A program made the translations under genes and the position numbers. A stretch of DNA of 64,000 nucleotides, taken from contig NZ_VFVL01000017.1 in NCBI RefSeq assembly GCF_006442815.1, positions 1 through 64,000 on the forward strand, written 5' to 3'. This stretch comes from Mesorhizobium sp. B2-4-3 (GTDB lineage: Bacteria; Pseudomonadota; Alphaproteobacteria; Rhizobiales; Rhizobiaceae). The notes under the pieces are model-generated. The model was given only the letters and a program-made list of their open reading frames with translations. It made no database searches and had not been told where the DNA came from. Shown here one piece after another: positions 59,219 to 64,000 of the stretch (positions within the stretch are counted from its first letter, which is position 1; the number at the start of each line of letters is the position of its first letter).

Positions 59219-61342
59219 TCACTGATCGGCCAGCAACCGATCCATCAGCCGGTTCGCCGCTTCCGGTATCACCGTCCCCGGCGGGAAGATTTCCGCCGCG
59301 CCTGCCGCCAGCACCGCGTCATAATCCTGCGGCGGGATGACGCCGCCGGCGACGATCAGCATGTCGGCATGGCCGCGCTTCTTCAGCGCTTCCTTGAGCT
59401 CGGGGATCAGCGTCAGGTGCCCGGCGGCTAAAGAGGAGGCGCCGATGATGTCGACATCGTGCTGCACCGCCAGCTTGGCGATCTCGTCCGGCGTCTGGAA
59501 CATCGGCCCGACGGTCACGTCGAAGCCCAGATCGGCGAACGCGCTGGCGATCACCTTTTGGCCCCGGTCGTGGCCGTCCTGGCCCATCTTGGCGACCAGG
59601 ATGCGCGGCTTGCCGCCGGATTTCTTCTCGAACGCCTCGATCTTCTCCTGCAGCGGGCCGAGTGCCGGGTTGTCGCCGAGCGCGTCGCGATAGACGCCGG
59701 AGATCGTCTGCACCGCCGCCGTGTGGCGGCCGAAAACCTTTTCCAGCGCCAGCGAAATCTCACCCACGGTGGCGTTGGCGCGCGCGGCGCGGATCGCGAA
59801 CTCGAGCAGGTTCTCGCCGCCCTCGGCCGCACGGGTCAGCGCTGCCAGCGCGTCTTCCAGCGCCGCGACGTCGCGCGTGCCTTTGAGCCGCTGCAGCTTC
59901 GCCAATTGCCTGGCCTTCACCTCGGCATTGTCGATCTTCAGCACATCGACTTGGATATCTGCTTCAGGCCGGTGCGCGTTGACGCCGACCAGAATTTGCT
60001 CGCCGGAATCGATGCGCGCCTGGGTGCGGGCGGCCGCTTCCTCGATGCGCAGCTTGGGAATGCCTTGCTCGATCGCCGCCGCCATGCCGCCGAGGCTTTC
60101 GACCTCCTCGATATGGGCCAGCGCGCGCGCCGCCAGATCATGCGTCAGCCGCTCGACATAGGCCGAGCCGCCCCACGGATCGATCATGCGCGTGGTGCCG
60201 GATTCCTTCTGCAGGATGAGCTGCGTGTTGCGGGCGATCCGCGCCGAATGGTCGGTCGGCAGCGCCATCGCCTCGTCGAAGGAATTGGTGTGCAGCGACT
60301 GGGTATGTCCCTGCGTCGCCGCCATCGCCTCGATCATGGTGCGGGTGATGTTGTTGTAGGGGTCCTGCGCCGTCAGCGACCAGCCCGAGGTCTGGCAATG
60401 AGTGCGCAGCGACAGCGAGCGCTCGTCCTTCGGCGCAAAATTCTTCTTCATCAGGCTCGACCACAGCAGCCGCGCGGCCCTGAGCTTGGCGACCTCCATG
60501 AAGAAGTTCATGCCGATCGCCCAGAAGAAGGAGAGGCGCGGCGCGAAACGGTCGATGTCGAGACCGCCCGCAACGCCGGCGCGCGCGTACTCGATGCCGT
60601 CGGCGATCGTATAGGCAAGCTCGAGGTCGGCCGTCGCGCCGGCCTCCTGCATGTGATAGCCGGAGATCGAGATCGAGTTGAATTTCGGCATATGCCTGGA
60701 GGTGTAGGCAAAAATGTCCGACACGATCCGCATCGAAGGTTTCGGCGGATAGATGTAGGTGTTGCGGACCATGAACTCCTTCAGAATGTCGTTCTGAATG
60801 GTGCCAGTGAGATCCTTCTGCGCGACGCCCTGTTCCTCCGCCGCCACGATATACAGCGCCATGATCGGCAGCACCGCGCCGTTCATGGTCATCGACACCG
60901 TCATTTCGTTGAGCGGAATGCCGTCGAAGAGCTGGCGCATGTCGAGGATGGAATCGATCGCCACGCCCGCCATGCCGACATCGCCGGCGACGCGCGGATG
61001 ATCGCTGTCATAACCACGATGCGTGGCGAGATCGAAGGCCACCGACAGGCCTTTCTGACCGGCGGCGAGGTTGCGCCGGTAGAAGGCGTTGGATTCCTCC
61101 GCCGTCGAGAACCCGGCATACTGCCGGATCGTCCAGGGCTGCTGGACATACATTGTGGGGTAGGGGCCGCGCACGAAGGGCGGCAGGCCCGGATACGTGT
61201 CTAGATTGGCGAGCCCCTTGAGGTCGCCTTGGCCGTAAAGATGCTTCACGGCGATGCCTTCCGGCGTCATCCGCTGGCCTTTGAGCTCGACCGGCGCGCG
61301 ACGCGGCGCCGACCAGCCGATCCGGCTGAAATCCGGGATCAT
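59219..61342 (-). CDS. mutB: Methylmalonyl-CoA mutase, large (B12-binding) subunit
   Basis: A 707-residue mutase. The N-terminal substrate barrel opens with [41 protein letters not shown] and [19 protein letters not shown]; the C-terminal cobalamin domain has [25 protein letters not shown], whose DGHDRG histidine is the cobalt ligand. It converts L-methylmalonyl-CoA to succinyl-CoA in propionate catabolism. The ATG at 61342 overlaps the small-subunit stop by four bases. It is followed closely by the AbrB-like gene. Confidence 0.96.
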   Translation of the reverse strand: MIPDFSRIGWSAPRRAPVELKGQRMTPEGIAVKHLYGQGDLKGLANLDTYPGLPPFVRGPYPTMYVQQPWTIRQYAGFSTAEESNAFYRRNLAAGQKGLSVAFDLATHRGYDSDHPRVAGDVGMAGVAIDSILDMRQLFDGIPLNEMTVSMTMNGAVLPIMALYIVAAEEQGVAQKDLTGTIQNDILKEFMVRNTYIYPPKPSMRIVSDIFAYTSRHMPKFNSISISGYHMQEAGATADLELAYTIADGIEYARAGVAGGLDIDRFAPRLSFFWAIGMNFFMEVAKLRAARLLWSSLMKKNFAPKDERSLSLRTHCQTSGWSLTAQDPYNNITRTMIEAMAATQGHTQSLHTNSFDEAMALPTDHSARIARNTQLILQKESGTTRMIDPWGGSAYVERLTHDLAARALAHIEEVESLGGMAAAIEQGIPKLRIEEAAARTQARIDSGEQILVGVNAHRPEADIQVDVLKIDNAEVKARQLAKLQRLKGTRDVAALEDALAALTRAAEGGENLLEFAIRAARANATVGEISLALEKVFGRHTAAVQTISGVYRDALGDNPALGPLQEKIEAFEKKSGGKPRILVAKMGQDGHDRGQKVIASAFADLGFDVTVGPMFQTPDEIAKLAVQHDVDIIGASSLAAGHLTLIPELKEALKKRGHADMLIVAGGVIPPQDYDAVLAAGAAEIFPPGTVIPEAANRLMDRLLADQ

Positions 61343-62781
61343 GATCCGGCTCCGATCGACTGATCGATGCGCACCGGAAACAGCGGCTCGCAGGTCGCGA
61401 CACCCTCCGTCAGCGCCGGACGCCGCTCCCCCGGCAGCGTCTCGATCGGCCGCTCCGCCTGCGCGCGGTAAAGCGTCGTGCCGACAATGCCGCGTTCGCC
61501 CGACCGGTAGGCGCCGTTGCGCTTGGCGGCGGCCGTCTGCACGCGGTTCTGGATATAGCCCTGCTGCAGGCTGGCGAGCACGCCGCCCTCGGCCTCGATG
61601 CGCTGGAATTCTTCCCAGGCAGCAGTGCAGAGATCGTCGGTCAGCGCTTCGACCGCGCCCGAACCGCTGGCGGGGTCGGCGACATAGCCGATATGGCTCT
61701 CCTCGGCCATGATCAGTTGGGCGTTGCGGGCGACGCGGCGGGCAAAGCCGGCCGGCAAGCCATGCGCGATCGTGTGCGGCAGGATCGAGATGGAATCGGC
61801 GCCGCCGGTTGCCGCCGCGAAAGCCGCGATCGCCGTGCGCAGGATATTGGTCTCCGGGTCGGCCATCGTCATCATGCGATACGAGGTCTCGGCGTGGATG
61901 CTGGCGGTCGAGGCCGGGATCGAGCAGGCTTCCTGGACCCGCGCCCAGAGCTTGCGCAACGCCCGCACCTTGGCCATCGACAGGAACTGGTCCTGGTCGA
62001 CGCTGAGCGCGAAGCCGATATGCGGCGCCGCATAGACCAGCGGCTGGCGCGCCTTCTCGAACATCCTGAGATAGGACACGACGGAGGCCATCATCGTGCC
62101 GAGCTCCTGCGCCTCGGTGGCGCCGGCATTGTGGAAGACGCGGCCGTCGGCCTCGAGCAGCACGCCCGGCACGCCCATCGAGAAGAAATGCGCCAGCGAC
62201 TGCGGCATCGATTCCTGCAGCGCCTCGATCGAGGTGCGCAGCCGCCCGGTTCCGGCGAAGATCGCCGCCGGGTCGATGCCGAAGGAAAGGTTGAGCTTGG
62301 CCGGATCGGAGCGGCGCCGGGTCAGGAAGGCGAGCAGCCAGTCGGCCACGGCGCGGCTCCAGGGATGCGCGTCGATGCGCACCTGCACGCGGTTGAGCGG
62401 CACGCCGTCGAGCACCCGTTCCAACGCTTCCGCGGTGCGCGGCAGGCCGTAGCCGAAGGCATTCGGCGCGCCCTCGAAGACCAGCGACAGGCCGGTGGCG
62501 CCTTGGGCGATGTCTTCCAGGGCTTGCGCGCCGGCCCGGGCAATGTCCGGATCGTCGACGCGCTGGCTGACGATCCAGGGCGCGGTCGGATTCGTGCGCG
62601 GCAATGGCTCGGCGGTCGCCGAGCGTTGTCTGAGCGGCTCGACGCGGATGCCGTCATCGGTGCGGGAGACGAGCTTTTCCTCGAAGGAACCGCCGGCAAG
62701 CGCCTTTTCCGCCAGCGCCTGCCAACGCTTGGCGTCCGGGTTCGGAAGGTCGACATCCCTGGTCAAGGCGCCGGCGCCCAT
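61339..62781 (-). CDS. mutA: Methylmalonyl-CoA mutase small subunit without B12 domain
   Basis: A 480-residue protein corresponding to the catalytic barrel half of the mutase ([61 protein letters not shown] and [19 protein letters not shown]). It ends after the barrel, so the cobalamin-binding domain is missing; classic MutA subunits are about 630 residues with a degenerate version. It should form a heterodimer with MutB. The ATG at 62781 starts the operon, and the stop overlaps mutB. Confidence 0.9.
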   Translation of the reverse strand: MGAGALTRDVDLPNPDAKRWQALAEKALAGGSFEEKLVSRTDDGIRVEPLRQRSATAEPLPRTNPTAPWIVSQRVDDPDIARAGAQALEDIAQGATGLSLVFEGAPNAFGYGLPRTAEALERVLDGVPLNRVQVRIDAHPWSRAVADWLLAFLTRRRSDPAKLNLSFGIDPAAIFAGTGRLRTSIEALQESMPQSLAHFFSMGVPGVLLEADGRVFHNAGATEAQELGTMMASVVSYLRMFEKARQPLVYAAPHIGFALSVDQDQFLSMAKVRALRKLWARVQEACSIPASTASIHAETSYRMMTMADPETNILRTAIAAFAAATGGADSISILPHTIAHGLPAGFARRVARNAQLIMAEESHIGYVADPASGSGAVEALTDDLCTAAWEEFQRIEAEGGVLASLQQGYIQNRVQTAAAKRNGAYRSGERGIVGTTLYRAQAERPIETLPGERRPALTEGVATCEPLFPVRIDQSIGAGS

Positions 62782-62961
62782 CGCTCTCCTCGCTTCTCGG
62801 CCGCATCAGGCGGGTCCAGCCAATCTAAGGTCAGGAACCGGATATCACAATGCGTCATCCGGCCTTGTTCTCTCCCGGCCAGCCAATCGATTGCCAAACA
62901 TGCGCGCAATCCGCAAGCGCCAAAGGCTAAATTCGCTGCGCCCCAAAATCGATGCCGGGCA

Positions 62962-62990
62962 TTGCCGCATGCGACGAGCGTTACTATACC
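62962..62990 (+). promoter_or_regulatory. Candidate promoter of the HerA-like ATPase gene
   Basis: TTGCCG (62962-62967) and TATACC (62985-62990) are spaced by 17 bases, about 44 bases before the ATG at 63034. Both boxes match the consensus at four positions. Confidence 0.5.
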
Positions 62991-63033
62991 TCCGAATGAG
63001 GCCTTTGAGCGGAACAGATTGCGGAGACCGGAT

Positions 63034-64000
63034 ATGGTTGACGAGACCAGCATCTTCATTGGCGCCAGCCGCAAGCCCGGCGATTCCTATCAGCGCGCCG
63101 AAGAGCTGCTGCTGCGCTACGGCAACCGCCACGGCCTCGTGACCGGGGCCACGGGCACCGGCAAGACCGTCAGTCTGCAGATCCTGGCCGAGGGCTTTTC
63201 CAATGCCGGCGTGCCTGTCTTCTGCGCCGACATCAAGGGCGACCTTTCCGGCATATCCATGATGGGCGAGGCCAAGGATTTCCTGGTCAAGCGCGCCGAG
63301 CAGGTGAAGCTCGATCCTTACCAGTTCCAGGAATTCCCGGTCATCTTCTGGGATCTGTTCGGCGAGCAGGGCCATCCGATCCGCGCCACCATTTCCGAGA
63401 TGGGGCCGCTGCTTTTGTCGCGGCTGATGAACCTCACGGAAGCGCAGGAAGGCGTCATGAACATCGCCTTCCGCATTGCCGACGAGGAAGGCCTGTTGCT
63501 GCTCGATCTCAAGGACCTGCAGGCGCTGCTCGCCAACATGGCCGACCGCGCCGACCAGCTCAGCGCGCGTTACGGCAATGTCACCAAGCCTTCGGTCGGG
63601 GCCATCCAGCGCACGCTGCTCGTGCTGGAGAGCCAAGGTGCGGCAAACTTCTTCGGCGAGCCGGCGCTGCGCATCGCCGACATCATGCGCACGACGCGCG
63701 ACGGCCGCGGCGCGATCAACGTTCTGGCCGCCGACAAGCTGATGATGAACCCAAGGCTCTACGCCACCTTCCTGCTGTGGCTGATGTCGGAACTGTTCGA
63801 GGAACTGCCCGAGGTCGGCGATCTCGACCGGCCGAAGCTGGTGTTCTTCTTCGACGAGGCGCATCTTTTGTTCGAGGACGCGCCGAAGGTGCTGATCGAC
63901 CGCGTCGAGCAGGTGGTGCGGCTGATCCGCTCCAAGGGCGTCGGCGTCTATTTCGTCACCCAGAACCCGCTGGATATTCCCGAGAAAGTGCTCGCCCAGC
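63034..64000 (+). CDS. HerA-like ATPase of the DUF853/YjgR family (cut by window end)
   Basis: The first 322 codons are in the window; no stop is reached. It opens [17 protein letters not shown], with Walker A GATGTGKT (residues 38-45), [10 protein letters not shown], and Walker [13 protein letters not shown] (Asp274/Glu275). The DIKGDLSG and DEAHLLF motifs are characteristic of the DUF853 helicase-like family, of unknown function. GGAGA stands six bases before the ATG. It diverges from mutA. It has no NurA-like partner visible in the window. Confidence 0.88.
   Translation, partial: MVDETSIFIGASRKPGDSYQRAEELLLRYGNRHGLVTGATGTGKTVSLQILAEGFSNAGVPVFCADIKGDLSGISMMGEAKDFLVKRAEQVKLDPYQFQEFPVIFWDLFGEQGHPIRATISEMGPLLLSRLMNLTEAQEGVMNIAFRIADEEGLLLLDLKDLQALLANMADRADQLSARYGNVTKPSVGAIQRTLLVLESQGAANFFGEPALRIADIMRTTRDGRGAINVLAADKLMMNPRLYATFLLWLMSELFEELPEVGDLDRPKLVFFFDEAHLLFEDAPKVLIDRVEQVVRLIRSKGVGVYFVTQNPLDIPEKVLAQ

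Noticed and set aside
63034..64000. HerA-like ATPase as part of an anti-phage defence system
   Set aside because: Its motifs fit the widespread DUF853/YjgR family, and no nuclease, SIR2 or other partner gene is in the window.

Overview
The window looks like a chromosomal segment of a high-GC alphaproteobacterium of the Rhizobiales, most likely Mesorhizobium or a close relative. This rests on gene content I recognise: a glgP-glgB-glgC-glgA-pgm-glgX glycogen operon, an frcBCA fructose ABC transporter, a choline-O-sulfate/choline operon (betI-betC-betA-betB), a Rhizobium etli type L-asparaginase, a fused CysN/CysC, and several palindromic intergenic repeats of the kind common in rhizobia. No similarity search was run, so the genus is an inference.

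Layout. 0.2-10.4 kb: surface polysaccharide genes. There are three glycosyltransferases, a membrane 4,6-dehydratase, a phosphoglycosyl transferase, and on the other strand an NAD(P)-dependent sugar reductase/epimerase and an O-antigen ligase/polymerase. The first gene is visibly less GC-rich than the rest. 10.8-15.7 kb: sulfate activation (cysD, cysNC, cysQ), then a convergent sugar aminotransferase. 16.0-21.9 kb: a divergent fructose locus, with ROK regulator, RbsD/FucU-like mutarotase and PfkB kinase on the minus strand and frcB, frcC, frcA on the plus strand. 22.0-35.3 kb: glycogen metabolism, ending in glgX and an alpha-glucosidase; almost every larger gap holds a structured repeat. 35.3-37.6 kb: an isolated TadG-like/TadE-like pair. 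37.9-43.3 kb: an oligopeptide ABC transporter. 43.3-44.7 kb: a small lipoprotein, a ParDE toxin-antitoxin pair and tRNA-Pro(CGG). 44.9-47.1 kb: a mannose-1-phosphate guanylyltransferase fused to an AGE-type isomerase domain. 47.3-53.6 kb: the bet operon, with a threonine-dehydratase-like enzyme inserted. 53.8-59.2 kb: SCP2-type thiolase, asparaginase, methyltransferase, Tat-exported beta-helix protein, GreA-like factor and an AbrB-type protein. 59.2-62.8 kb: two-subunit methylmalonyl-CoA mutase. 63.0 kb to the end: a HerA-like ATPase (DUF853/YjgR family) cut by the window edge.

How it fits together. The left end probably builds lipopolysaccharide or another surface glycan, with a plausible UDP-QuiNAc (dehydratase, reductase, phosphoglycosyl transferase) module. 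The cys genes supply APS/PAPS and remove PAP. The centre imports and phosphorylates fructose and stores glucose as glycogen. The bet operon turns choline-O-sulfate or choline into glycine betaine. The best regulatory observations are a composite palindrome overlapping a good betI promoter, a 10-bp inverted repeat in the frc divergent region, and a palindrome upstream of parDE. I found no convincing wholly new multi-gene system. The most unusual items are the ManC-AGE fusion, the PLP enzyme inside the bet operon, the degenerate repeat block between glgC and glgA, and two convergent gene pairs that share a CTAG stop.
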